Source: Massilia rubra (GTDB taxonomy: Bacteria > Pseudomonadota > Gammaproteobacteria > Burkholderiales > Burkholderiaceae_D). Taken from it: a stretch of DNA of 64,000 nucleotides. The stretch covers positions 1 to 64,000 of the forward strand of contig NZ_VUYU01000003.1 of NCBI RefSeq assembly GCF_011682065.1. The letters are read 5' to 3'. Of the stretch, positions 37,201-45,118 are shown piece after piece (within the stretch, counting starts at the first letter, position 1; the number at the start of each line of letters is the position of its first letter). The notes under the pieces are model-generated. The model made no database searches. It had not been told where the DNA came from and saw only the letters and a list, made by a program, of their open reading frames with translations. Both the position numbers and the translations under genes were made by a program.

Positions 37201-39811
37201 TGGGCTTGGCCGCTAAAAGGTCTGAGACGTCTTCAAGTGCGCGACCGACCTGAGCCGGGCTAAAGCCGCTCGAAATGCCACCGACTACCAGACCTAGCTC
37301 ATTATCGAACGGCGCCTGCCTTGACTCGTCAGCAATTTCCCTCAGACGCGTGCCATTCCAAAGGACGGACCAATAATCAGAGCTGCATTCGACGGAAAGG
37401 AAATTTACAAGCTCAATACCAGTCGGCCCACCCGGGGCTTGCAACGACATCGCGAGCAAATCGGGAATGCAGTCAGGGTCGAGGATACTGGCCGCTGGGC
37501 ATGGGCGCTCGGTGTCGCCATGGGCACCGCTATAAAGCACTCGCTGGGCTAGGCAATGCCATGCCAGTCGTAACGGATGGAGGGGCGAGAGGATGATCGC
37601 GTCCGGAACGCGCGACAATGTGCGCCCCTGGGACTCCCTCGAACAAACGGCAATCGCGTCCACCCAGCATGCAACATCGCGGTCAGTCGCAAACCAGGCC
37701 ATGTACGCATCTAAATATGCTTCAACCAGAACACGAAAACTTTCGTCTTGAACCATCCATTTACCTAGTGGGGCAGATTCAAGGAGTCCAGCAAGATCGC
37801 TAGTTTCCCTGACGCGCGCCGCGATCTGTATTCGTGCCTCGACGAATCCAGCAGGTGGCTTGAACAAGGTGATTGGAGGCCGTGGATCATGCAGGAAACG
37901 GGCCTGGGAGAGAATCGGCCCATGGGCCGCGCTCCAGTCCGGGGAGGTCCACTGGGCAGCGTAGTCATCCGCAAGCACCACTGGAAGGAATGAATTTGAT
38001 ACGTTTTGCTCGTCCAGCATCCATGACTGCAGGCTTGACAACCGTGCATGGCGATCAAGCTGTACGATTGCTTTGGCGTCAAACTTGTCGAGATGACGGC
38101 GATTAAGCTTTATCAAACGCTCGAACTCGCTCTTACAGCCTTCTTCCTTCGTTTCTTCGCAGGAAATGTAGATTCTACAAGTCTGAGCTGCACGCTGTCC
38201 GGCTAACTGAAAGCTAATTTCAAGCTGGAACTTTCCCTCTGCCTCAATCTCGAGCTGATACTCATCAGTTCTCAGGGAGTGGATGACGAGTGGCTGTGGC
38301 TCCTCGCCGAGTTGTTCCGTCGCATCGTCGGCAACACCCCTTGCTCCCACAAGTGTGACCCCGGATGCAACCAATACGATTAGCTCATAACGACCGGGGC
38401 CTGGCAGTGCGAGCGAGGATTCCCAATTGATACCAGTGCTTCCCTTTCGAGGCTTCTTCGGTGGTGAGAGCTTACTTGCGATACGACAAGTAACAACGAT
38501 GCCAGGTATCCAGCTTGCCAGCGAGATCACCTTTTGCGCCGCAGCCTTGCGGCCTGCCGCGGTAACCTTGTAGCTGATCGGACTTCGTTGCCCACTCGAC
38601 GGAGGAGAGTCGCTTCGAGGTTCGATGCCATCCACTGTCACTAGCGTTCCCTGCTTGCCAAAAGAACCGCCCGTCATCAACACATCGATCGCCCCAACAT
38701 CTGGAGCATTTAGCGACGATATTTCCAGCTCCACACCGGCCCGCACTATGGCAGGCATGCCCCTGCCAATAGGAATAATCGGGTTGGTGCAGGTGATCTG
38801 AAGGTCGCCTCCCGCCTGATCTGGCTCATCAAACAAGAGCTCTGCCCAGCACTCGACCGTCAATGTCTGCCACCATATTGGAGGTGGCTCGAGCGCGAAT
38901 GTGTTCGAAGGAAGGTAAAACGCCGCAGTCGAGCGCTCAAACGAAGTCGGTATTTCGCAATTCGCGCGAACATGCGTCAACAATGCCGCCAGTGCGTCCT
39001 TAACCGTCGTATCCACACTGCCGTTGGCAACCAAGCCGTCAATGCCAATTTTAAAGCCATCCGCCAGCTCGTCGGCGACGCCTTTAAGAGTCTCCAACTG
39101 GACTTTCGCAGCGATACTGCCATCTGCCATAGGTGGCACGCCACATGCAAGTGACAGCGCAGAGCCAGGCGCGAGGCCATGAAGGTCTTCCCCGATTGAG
39201 TATATGCGTGAAAACAAGCGCCAGGCTGCATCCCGTCCTCCCTTGCGCGGCTCCACCTCATCGACCGCGGCAGCTGCAAGCTCTACTATGGCTGTAGCTT
39301 CATCGAAAGAGCTCGGTTCGATGCCAGCAAGACGCAATCCCTCTCTTACAATGTACTGGACGAATCCGTCCTTCCACCACTCCTCGAACGCGGCATGGCC
39401 GGTATTGCACGAGGCGCTAATGCCGAATTCTTCCGTGGTTGAGGCAACGGACATGTTCGTATGCTGACCTGGCGGCATGAGCGCAACGTAGCTTGCGCTA
39501 TTCGGGTCATTACGTATGTGAAGAAGGTGGCTTTCGTCGCACTTGCCCGACTCTCCAATTCTCGGGTTGGCGCCAGCCATTCTGTCACGCGGAAGCTGGA
39601 GAAGCACTGGCAGCGTATTTGACATGCCCTCTGCGTCGGGCAGGACAAGGATGCCGCCATCCCCCGTTAGTTCAGTGAATATCTCCTCGAGCATATCGAG
39701 CGGCGGGCCATGGAATATGAACCGTGACTCGATTTTTGCTCCCGTACCCTTGATGTTGTCGTTGGCCTTGTTCCGGATGATGGTAGCAAGCGTTTGTACT
39801 AGTCTTTTCAT
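34277..39811 (-). CDS. giant HerA/FtsK-like ATPase with PD-(D/E)xK-like motif (DptH-like)
   Basis: 1844 aa. The C-terminal ~350 residues are a HerA/FtsK-type P-loop ATPase: Walker A GDLGTGKTQ (Lys1510), LIFDYKRDYS after it, Walker B LLVDEAD (Asp1729-Glu1730) and the GREFGTGVILASQ region. Upstream, RPDLLVIGIH...VEVKCR gives Asp1225, Glu1246 and Lys1248, a PD-(D/E)xK nuclease-type pattern. The first ~1100 residues are unassigned. Overall size, ATPase type and gene order resemble DptH of phosphorothioation-linked restriction; this is from memory, not a search. Its start overlaps the 510-aa gene by 4 bases. Confidence 0.8.
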   Translation of the reverse strand: MKRLVQTLATIIRNKANDNIKGTGAKIESRFIFHGPPLDMLEEIFTELTGDGGILVLPDAEGMSNTLPVLLQLPRDRMAGANPRIGESGKCDESHLLHIRNDPNSASYVALMPPGQHTNMSVASTTEEFGISASCNTGHAAFEEWWKDGFVQYIVREGLRLAGIEPSSFDEATAIVELAAAAVDEVEPRKGGRDAAWRLFSRIYSIGEDLHGLAPGSALSLACGVPPMADGSIAAKVQLETLKGVADELADGFKIGIDGLVANGSVDTTVKDALAALLTHVRANCEIPTSFERSTAAFYLPSNTFALEPPPIWWQTLTVECWAELLFDEPDQAGGDLQITCTNPIIPIGRGMPAIVRAGVELEISSLNAPDVGAIDVLMTGGSFGKQGTLVTVDGIEPRSDSPPSSGQRSPISYKVTAAGRKAAAQKVISLASWIPGIVVTCRIASKLSPPKKPRKGSTGINWESSLALPGPGRYELIVLVASGVTLVGARGVADDATEQLGEEPQPLVIHSLRTDEYQLEIEAEGKFQLEISFQLAGQRAAQTCRIYISCEETKEEGCKSEFERLIKLNRRHLDKFDAKAIVQLDRHARLSSLQSWMLDEQNVSNSFLPVVLADDYAAQWTSPDWSAAHGPILSQARFLHDPRPPITLFKPPAGFVEARIQIAARVRETSDLAGLLESAPLGKWMVQDESFRVLVEAYLDAYMAWFATDRDVACWVDAIAVCSRESQGRTLSRVPDAIILSPLHPLRLAWHCLAQRVLYSGAHGDTERPCPAASILDPDCIPDLLAMSLQAPGGPTGIELVNFLSVECSSDYWSVLWNGTRLREIADESRQAPFDNELGLVVGGISSGFSPAQVGRALEDVSDLLAAKPIISLVVSSAGGATDACNDGLANWCLNRFGSGDKAEARQLVGPRMLEVFDTRPVGSRPDQATIANLSEDTSNSVRWYDKQPAGTNPDLGIIAQLDSAQPECTTVGMGSPLSMGGLIRHRVRRQLHGAFVSESRQGLSMPASGDIFGDKVAACIVAMEKSQQSSVGLQFAPNVHAIAEMLEKKRAGFVAVSSSAIDPACFLGGWIKGAYLWDYDLPSYSHRAGDTSGYYLLSQVKEADRDAIRRALQGLSGGNRLSDAQVDDILLEVARRGIPTVRGLSGDDTGATGDLGLFLAVRLLQDKFRVSGNLDSVLPVLAGTAEDAIISIIVPVDPFRGYLSDLARSLGNDRREVSLSRPDLLVIGIHATESAIRLHLTPVEVKCRQQNTIFSPNDARDALAQAKSMSSLLARLSERAAGSPLWELAYKHLLLSMVGFGLRVYSQQEGVANQAARWASYHERIVATILSPGTAISIDPKGRLIVVDGSESEARDHDGDGFDESIFISPKDAWRIVAGDAQNFYDKVRAKVGTWSLLPTGVMHAPYEAAAIRPALLPCNQEGNPACVPVLDELEGPRGLFMLDTPEECLPALTVLPLIEVGEPSDGIVLSLGQTVDGFEPRSLALNLSDTRLNQLNIGVVGDLGTGKTQLLKSLILQIAIAHKENRGVKPRFLIFDYKRDYSSPEFLEATGARVVKPTRLPLNLFDTTCIGESVAPWLDRFRFFADVLDKVYTGIGPVQRDKLKGAVRSAYEACASQGRPPTIYDIHSEYRDLLAGKSDSPMSIIDDLVDMQIFEMDPAKTKPFDQFLDGIVVVSLDAMGQDDRSKNMLVAIMLNMFYENMLKVPKRPFLGTAPQLRVIDSYLLVDEADNIMRYEFDVLRKLLLQGREFGTGVILASQYLRHFKTAGTDYREPLLTWFIHKVPNVTPAELGALGFTSDLGDLSERVKTLPNHHCLYKSFDSLGEIMRGLPFYELTSKAPNK

Positions 39812-41340
39812 TTGTCGTCTTCGGCAAGCGTTGGCGCAAGAAATGGAGGAAGCAAGAGCATGCCGCTCTCTGCATCCGGGCTATCGAGTACCAGCCCAAG
39901 CATTCTAAGTTGTTGGCCGAGATCGTTGCGGGCAATATCGTAGCGGTCCACGGCGATTCCATAGGCTGCAAGATGCTGGGCGAGCCGATGAATGGAACGG
40001 GGCCCACCCATTCCTGCCAACGCACAATGGACCAGTGCCAATACCGCGACAGGGCCAAGCGAGACCACCCAAGGACTACTCGGGCTGCTTCCCTTTTTCT
40101 TCAGGACATAGCCTTGGTCATATCCTTTCAATAGCTGCACGGCGGTAATTCGCTGCCCGAGCGAATGTCGTGCGAACTCGAGCATGTTTGCGCCGATGCC
40201 CTTGTTGCAACTTAGCGCACGGGCCTCGCGGTCGCGCAATTCCTCGATATGTGAGGCGAGCTGCAATGCCTGCAACGCGCCCTGATTGTTGCGGACGTGC
40301 TCGCACAGCGCCGCGATATCACTGCTCGAAGAAATATTGCCCTCATATGGCATATTGATGCTGTCCAGCGACCACAAGAACGAATTGATGCCAAGTCTGG
40401 CCGCTAAGTAGCTTGACGCCTTGTCCTTGAGTCCATTCAGAGCCTTGCCACCGTAGGTCATGTACTGTGCGCTAGCAGGGAAGACCTGAGCCCTTGCCCC
40501 GGCGCTCCCGAAGGGCCCCTTGCCTTCCAGCGCATTCGAGAGGCAGCGCCAGATACCTACTTGCACATCACATAACCAAGTAACGTGCGCCACCATAGCT
40601 AGGCGTAGTAGCGCTTCCAGCAGGCTCGTCCACTGTCGGCGTGTCATTGAGCCCTTTGCTTGGATTACCGATCGCAAGTCCTTTGCAAACTGTCGCGCTG
40701 GCATGAAGTCGATGCCATCGAAGTCCTCGCCCGCGAAGCTTGAAACGTCCGAGGGCGGTACCGGAGCAAGCTTCCATGGGGACCGTATTCCCCAGGCCAA
40801 GGTCTCCTGTTCGAGCCAGCGCGCAAATACATCATCATCTTGACCTACGCCCAGTGCCACGAACAGATCCTTCCAAAGTGTCGAAGCAGCGGCTTCGTTC
40901 CTGGAGCCGAGCCAGACCATCTTGCGAACAAGGACACCAGGAGACCATGGATTGCCCGCCAGTCGAGCCGAGCCCGAGACAAGCGCAACGGACGGCACCA
41001 AAGGGGTAACCTGCAGGAAGCGCTTCGCGGACTGGTTAGGTAACTTTGGACTTTCCAGCACTCCGTGTAACAATGTGTTCCAAGTATCGACGCCCAACGT
41101 CGTGCCCTCTGGGGAGGCCTGGCGGCGATCGCGCAGCTTTTGAAGCCGTTGCTCCAAATCGCGCCCCGCTCCGGGTATGCTTCCCTCTTTAACGTCGTCG
41201 TATCCGATGACTCGATACAGCGAGGCCAGAAGCACTTCAGAATTCGCGTATTCGGGCGCGGGGCTAATAGCCAACGCAGATTCCCGATAGGTCTTATGGG
41301 ATGACTTCCATGGAGAAGCGAAGAAATTTTCCAAACTCAT
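39808..41340 (-). CDS. unrecognised protein between two ATPases (DptG position)
   Basis: 510-aa soluble protein with no family I can name. It is largely helical in appearance, without signal peptide or membrane segment. Short distinctive stretches include AGNPWSPGVLVRKMVWLGS and YLAARLGINSFLWSLDS. Near residue 420 a hydrophobic segment VVSLGPVAVLALVHCALAGMGG precedes a possible winged-helix-like end (RSIHRLAQHLAAYGIAVDRYDI). Both ends overlap neighbours by 4 bases, indicating a stoichiometric complex. By position it corresponds to DptG, which is also poorly conserved. Confidence 0.75.
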   Translation of the reverse strand: MSLENFFASPWKSSHKTYRESALAISPAPEYANSEVLLASLYRVIGYDDVKEGSIPGAGRDLEQRLQKLRDRRQASPEGTTLGVDTWNTLLHGVLESPKLPNQSAKRFLQVTPLVPSVALVSGSARLAGNPWSPGVLVRKMVWLGSRNEAAASTLWKDLFVALGVGQDDDVFARWLEQETLAWGIRSPWKLAPVPPSDVSSFAGEDFDGIDFMPARQFAKDLRSVIQAKGSMTRRQWTSLLEALLRLAMVAHVTWLCDVQVGIWRCLSNALEGKGPFGSAGARAQVFPASAQYMTYGGKALNGLKDKASSYLAARLGINSFLWSLDSINMPYEGNISSSSDIAALCEHVRNNQGALQALQLASHIEELRDREARALSCNKGIGANMLEFARHSLGQRITAVQLLKGYDQGYVLKKKGSSPSSPWVVSLGPVAVLALVHCALAGMGGPRSIHRLAQHLAAYGIAVDRYDIARNDLGQQLRMLGLVLDSPDAESGMLLLPPFLAPTLAEDDK

Positions 41341-43466
41341 AGCGTCTCCCCGAGTCCGGAGGCAACGAAGCCATTCCAGGAGCTACCGATTTCCGTTCCG
41401 TCGATACCTATCCTAATCCTCGCATCCGAGAGTGTCTCAAGGTCCCTGACGATGGGCCCCGACAACATGGCCTTGGTCGTGTCTAGCAAGGTCACGACCG
41501 CGCCTGGCAAGGACGCTTGCGAGAGGCCACGATCCAGTTCCTTGACTGCCTTAAAAAGATCGTATGTCAATGGGATCGGTTGCGAAGACTTACCGGAACC
41601 AACGGCAAGATAAGCGATGGGCGAGCGCGGTCTTCCGGCGGTCGAAACCGGCAGCATCCGCACCTGTCGCACCGGTACTACGAGCGTTGCCTGCCGTTGT
41701 CTTGGCGGCAAAGGCTGCCCAAACGTCGTAGTGAGGGATACCTCGAACCCAGCCCCTTTGTTCAATAGATTCTTGACCTGTCTTGCCACTTCAAATAGCC
41801 GTTGCCCATTCTCATCATGGTCCACGACTTGCCGGAATTCTTCCAGAATATCCGCGTCAGCGACCACTGCCGAGCGACTACAGATGCTACGACGCACGAG
41901 CCGACATGAAAAATCACGTATCAGTCGCTGCATGCGGCTGGCCGAGGCGGGGCTCTTGCGCCGCGTCTGCGACGAGGAAAGGAAATTATCGACCTTGACC
42001 AGACGTCCTAGCAAATCGAGCTCGACCGATGACAAAACCTTGTATTTTTGTATGAAGTCGATACCGCCAGCGAGCGAACGACTAAACCGCAAATCGAGAT
42101 CGGCCAGCATGATTTTGTTTCGAGCGCTGACCAAGACCTCATGGTCCGGGCTGGCAAGCGCGGGATCGAGTAGGTGGACGAGATCATCTAACAGGGTAGC
42201 GATCGTCGCAGGCAAGTATGGATCCTTCCGCTCTGCCAGAAAATGTTGAAGGCCCAGTAAGGTGCGGCCCTCGCTTGATCCTTTGTCCATGCCTAGGTCC
42301 TTCATTCCCTGTCGCAAGACCATGGACGCTTCCGCATTCCATGCATGGAAAAGCGCGTGCTGGTAGCCGGACATTGCAATCTTAAAAATTGCAGAAAGCT
42401 GATGCTTGCGCGGTATTGGAGCGACTTGTCCCAGCCTGTCCTGTTCGAACATGTATGCCGCCCATTTACAGGGACTGCCCTGCTGTCCATCGCCGTCCGG
42501 GCGTTGGCCCGCGAGTAAGTAAGAAACGAGGGTGAATAGGTCGCGGAAGCTCCATCGTTTACCACTGGCGAGCTCGTACCAGCGCAGCATCTTTAGCAAG
42601 CTGACACGGCATCCTTCATTCGCCAGCAGCATCTGACTATGGCAAAACGGGCAACCACTCCCGGCCGCACAAGTCCCCGGGGCCGGCCAATATCTTGCAT
42701 TAACCGCGTGCTCAAGCAATTTAGCAGCTGGTGACCGCGAATCATCATCAGGAGTGATCATCAAGGATTCCGCATCCATCGGCCAGATCGCGATCGACGG
42801 AAAGTTTTCCAGTGGCCAGCACGACGGAGCGCTGGACGAGAGGCTTACGGACCGTGTGATGGCCTCTAATAGTATCCGCGCGTTATCCAGGCCTTGGTCG
42901 ATTGCATATATCAAGGCGTCGTCGAGTACACCCCGGTTAACGCAGCACAGGTAGTGAGCCGAGGGGGGACTATCCAGCAGCACTGACAGCTCTTCAATAA
43001 GGAGCTCTGGTGCATTGCGGCCTTCGTGCCCAGCGATAGTCGACGCGTCTTGAATGATTTGTATCTCAAAAAGAGAGGCATTTGGGAAAAAACCGCTCGC
43101 ATCGACACAGATGCTCCGTGGCACTGGCTTGCCAAGAAGTGGGTGGAACGCGATAGAAAGCAGATCTACCAAGCGTCCCTCGGCAACTAGCTCGTCGTCG
43201 ATGCGGCGGATCGTATGCTCGATCGCCTCCGTCTTTCCATTCCCGGGGCCTCCCACGAGCAAGAGGATTCTAGGAGTATTCGCTTGGCCACTAGCGATCC
43301 TGCGAGACCAATCCTCCAGACGCGAGATCAGGTTCGTCCTCAATAGCTCCTTGCCCGGCCGGCCGCTGTTAGAATCGAAAAGTCGTTTCACGCCACCAGA
43401 GTGATGCCCCGACCAATCAAGTAGGTCCTCAGGAAAGCGAGATTCATGTGTGACGTTTTCTTCCAT
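41337..43466 (-). CDS. P-loop ATPase with Cys cluster (DptF-like)
   Basis: 709-aa protein. Walker A GGPGNGKTE (Lys78) lies in an N-terminal AAA/KAP-like NTPase domain. A cluster CAAGSGCPFCH (Cys266, Cys272, Cys275) suggests a structural zinc site in the middle. The C-terminal half is helical and ends in a beta-rich part. DptF proteins of Dnd restriction modules are P-loop ATPases in the first position of the dptFGH operon, as here. The start ATG shares one base with the stop of a small upstream frame (TAATG), and its end overlaps the 510-aa gene. Confidence 0.78.
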   Translation of the reverse strand: MEENVTHESRFPEDLLDWSGHHSGGVKRLFDSNSGRPGKELLRTNLISRLEDWSRRIASGQANTPRILLLVGGPGNGKTEAIEHTIRRIDDELVAEGRLVDLLSIAFHPLLGKPVPRSICVDASGFFPNASLFEIQIIQDASTIAGHEGRNAPELLIEELSVLLDSPPSAHYLCCVNRGVLDDALIYAIDQGLDNARILLEAITRSVSLSSSAPSCWPLENFPSIAIWPMDAESLMITPDDDSRSPAAKLLEHAVNARYWPAPGTCAAGSGCPFCHSQMLLANEGCRVSLLKMLRWYELASGKRWSFRDLFTLVSYLLAGQRPDGDGQQGSPCKWAAYMFEQDRLGQVAPIPRKHQLSAIFKIAMSGYQHALFHAWNAEASMVLRQGMKDLGMDKGSSEGRTLLGLQHFLAERKDPYLPATIATLLDDLVHLLDPALASPDHEVLVSARNKIMLADLDLRFSRSLAGGIDFIQKYKVLSSVELDLLGRLVKVDNFLSSSQTRRKSPASASRMQRLIRDFSCRLVRRSICSRSAVVADADILEEFRQVVDHDENGQRLFEVARQVKNLLNKGAGFEVSLTTTFGQPLPPRQRQATLVVPVRQVRMLPVSTAGRPRSPIAYLAVGSGKSSQPIPLTYDLFKAVKELDRGLSQASLPGAVVTLLDTTKAMLSGPIVRDLETLSDARIRIGIDGTEIGSSWNGFVASGLGETL

Positions 43467-43705
43467 TACTCGTTCCTCTCACACTGTCGGGGTCTGCTTG
43501 CCTCACCCCAAAGTGCAGGACAATAGCGATTAAAAAATCCGGTGATGGCCACACTTGGCAAGTACTCATAATCAACCAATGAGAAGCCTCGATTTTTCTG
43601 CCGGAGTACGTAGTTTTTAATTGTCAAAATAGCACCATAAACAAGGCCTCGTAAATCTCCGGCCGCCGCGCGAGGCGAGGCTCCCGCGAGGAGTCTATGT
43701 CTCAT
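43466..43705 (-). CDS. small protein translationally coupled to the island operon
   Basis: 79 aa from ATG 43705; the frame is open further to a TTG at 43771 inside a palindrome, which is less likely. The stop TAA shares its last base with the ATPase start, a coupling that supports a real gene. The middle part (LVYGAILTIKNYVLRQKNRGFSLVDYEYL) looks like an ordered domain, not matched to a family. It would be the first gene of the defence operon. Confidence 0.5.
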   Translation of the reverse strand: MRHRLLAGASPRAAAGDLRGLVYGAILTIKNYVLRQKNRGFSLVDYEYLPSVAITGFFNRYCPALWGEASRPRQCERNE

Positions 43706-43762
43706 GGAAGGCAGCCTTACATTGCGTCGGGTCGATTGAAGAACGACCGGTAAACAGACAAT

Positions 43763-43779
43763 ATTCCCCAATGTGGGGA
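43763..43779. promoter_or_regulatory. candidate operator palindrome upstream of the island operon
   Basis: TTCCCCA-ATG-TGGGGAA is a perfect 7-bp inverted repeat with a 3-base centre, placed about 60 bases before the first gene of the operon. It is a plausible repressor site, but the regulator and promoter boxes are not identified. Confidence 0.4.
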
Positions 43780-43885
43780 AAAATTCCTGAAAAAACTAAA
43801 ATTCCAGAGACTGAATTAGTCGTGGTGGCTTATATCACCCCGGTACATCGAAAGCATACATGCCCTAACAATTGTTGAATAGTTA

Positions 43886-44144
43886 TCAAAAGTCCCAAAT
43901 AACCAAATGTTGCAGCATTAAATCGCTCACTATACGATCGCCGGATGGCATTGCACAATCACAAGCGACGATGTTTTCATGGATTGCAAGATTTGCATTG
44001 TCTAGTTGCGTCCTATCAACGGAACTAAATACGATGTAATTGTTGGTCATAAACATCCGTTTGGCAATGTTTCTTTTTATAGCCACGCACAGGAGGAAAC
44101 TTCTCTTTCGTAAAGTGGCTACATCATCAAGACAATTTTGCCTA
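43886..44144 (-). pseudogene. 3' remnant of an unrecognised gene cut by an IS5-family element
   Basis: On the minus strand this stretch encodes about 86 protein-like residues (…NCLDDVATLRKRSF, MFMTNNYIVFSSVDRTQLDNA, ending in a TGA at 43886-43888). No start codon or domain is left: the open frame continues rightward only as antisense to the transposase relic that begins near 44145. I infer a gene that lost its 5' part to the insertion. The family is not recognised. Confidence 0.4.
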
Positions 44145-44600
44145 AGGAAGCGCTGATTTATTCCCCCTGCGATGTCCCTGACGAGGCGACGACCTGAGAC
44201 AATATCGAGGTATCCAAGCGCCTTGCCACCGATCATGCAAAAGAGTTTTTCCGACCTCGAATACGCTGCCAAGAAGAAGCTGACACGGCGCGACCGTTTT
44301 CTCGCCGAGATCAACAGCGTAACCCCGGGGGCAAGCTGCACAAGCTGATTGAACCGTTCTATCCAAAGGTGGTGGGTGCAGGTCGTCCGCCGATCGGACT
44401 CGCGCGCATGCTGCGCATGTATGTGGCCCAGCAGTGCTTCGGTCTGTCTGACGAAGGCATCGAAGATGCGATCTATGACAGCCAGTCCATTCGTGCATTT
44501 GTCGGTATCGATCTGGTCTGGAAACCGCGCCCGATGCAACCACGCTACTTGTCAAGTTTCGCCATCTGCTGGAGGCCAACGGCCTGACTCGGTGAATGGA
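44145..44600 (+). mobile_element. decayed IS5-family insertion sequence
   Basis: The left end (GGAAGCGCTGATTTATTCC near 44145) resembles IS5-family termini and is followed by a leader and a transposase start at 44235. The element is cut short near 44600, and no right end was found. It marks the upstream border of the island. Confidence 0.7.
44235..44595 (+). pseudogene. IS5-family transposase, N-terminal fragment with frameshifts
   Basis: ATG 44235 begins MQKSFSDLEYAAKKKLTRRD, typical of IS5-family transposases. A missing base near 44328 shifts the frame before GKLHKLIEPFYPK; the middle reads GRPPIGLARMLRMYVAQQC, then FGLSDEGIEDAIYDSQS. A second shift near 44520 is needed to read the PDATTLLVKFRHLLEANGL block. 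The DDE catalytic domain is absent. It is non-functional. Confidence 0.8.
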
Positions 44601-44730
44601 TAATTTATAGATACTGAACACTATAACTACACTAACACAGGGGGAAATCAATAGGAATCCCATCAATTAACCTTCGTCAACAAAACAAGAATCTCGGCCA
44701 GCTTCCATCCATCCTGACGTGAAGGCCCCA

Positions 44731-44759
44731 TTGACAACCTAACGAACGTTAGTTAGAGT
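44731..44759 (+). promoter_or_regulatory. promoter with embedded TetR-type operator
   Basis: TTGACA (44731-44736) and TAGAGT (44754-44759) are 17 bases apart. Between them CTAACG-AA-CGTTAG (44739-44752) is an inverted repeat typical of TetR operators. The next two genes are a cupin and a TetR regulator, so autorepression of this operon is likely. Confidence 0.7.
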
Positions 44760-44791
44760 TGTGCCTTCTGATCAAATACAGGAGTGAAAAC

Positions 44792-45118
44792 ATGATGTTG
44801 GCTCGACAAGAAGCACGCGACTGGTGCGATTCAGGTATTGCCGGGGTGCAGATCTGTTCGACCTGGACCGGCAACGACGGCGATGGCGGCTACCTGGCCC
44901 GATTTCAGGCTGGAGCACGCTTCCCCAAGCATGCGCATCATGGATGGGAACAAATCCTGGTGGTAGCGGGCGCGATTCGCTTTAACGACGTCGAGCTGCG
45001 CGCCGGCGATGTGCTGCAGGTTCAGGGAAGCGATGAGCATGAAGCGTGCGCGCTCGAAGAAACGCTGCTGTTCGTCGCCCACCATGGCGGCATCGACATG
45101 CTGGAGCAGGCACCTTGA
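44792..45118 (+). CDS. cupin-domain protein
   Basis: 108-aa single-domain cupin with motif 1 in FPKHAHHGWEQILVVAGAI (two His and Glu as metal ligands) and motif 2 in ELRAGDVLQVQGSDEHEA. The resemblance to ChrR-type anti-sigma cupin domains is general. ATG 44792 is preceded by AGGAG. It may bind metal and act on or sense a small molecule. The TetR gene starts within its stop codon. Confidence 0.87.
   Translation: MMLARQEARDWCDSGIAGVQICSTWTGNDGDGGYLARFQAGARFPKHAHHGWEQILVVAGAIRFNDVELRAGDVLQVQGSDEHEACALEETLLFVAHHGGIDMLEQAP

Noticed and set aside
31507-43705. BREX, DISARM or Druantia system
   Set aside because: No PglX/PglZ/BrxL, no DrmA/DrmB-type helicase or DUF1998, and the giant protein ends in a HerA/FtsK ATPase rather than an SF2 helicase.
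31507-43705. Complete Dnd phosphorothioation system
   Set aside because: No cysteine desulfurase, DndC, DndD or DndE genes are in the window, so only the restriction half resembles Dnd.
43886-44539. A single 217-codon minus-strand gene
   Set aside because: The right half is antisense to the IS5 transposase relic and reads as noise; only the left ~86 codons look like a real protein.
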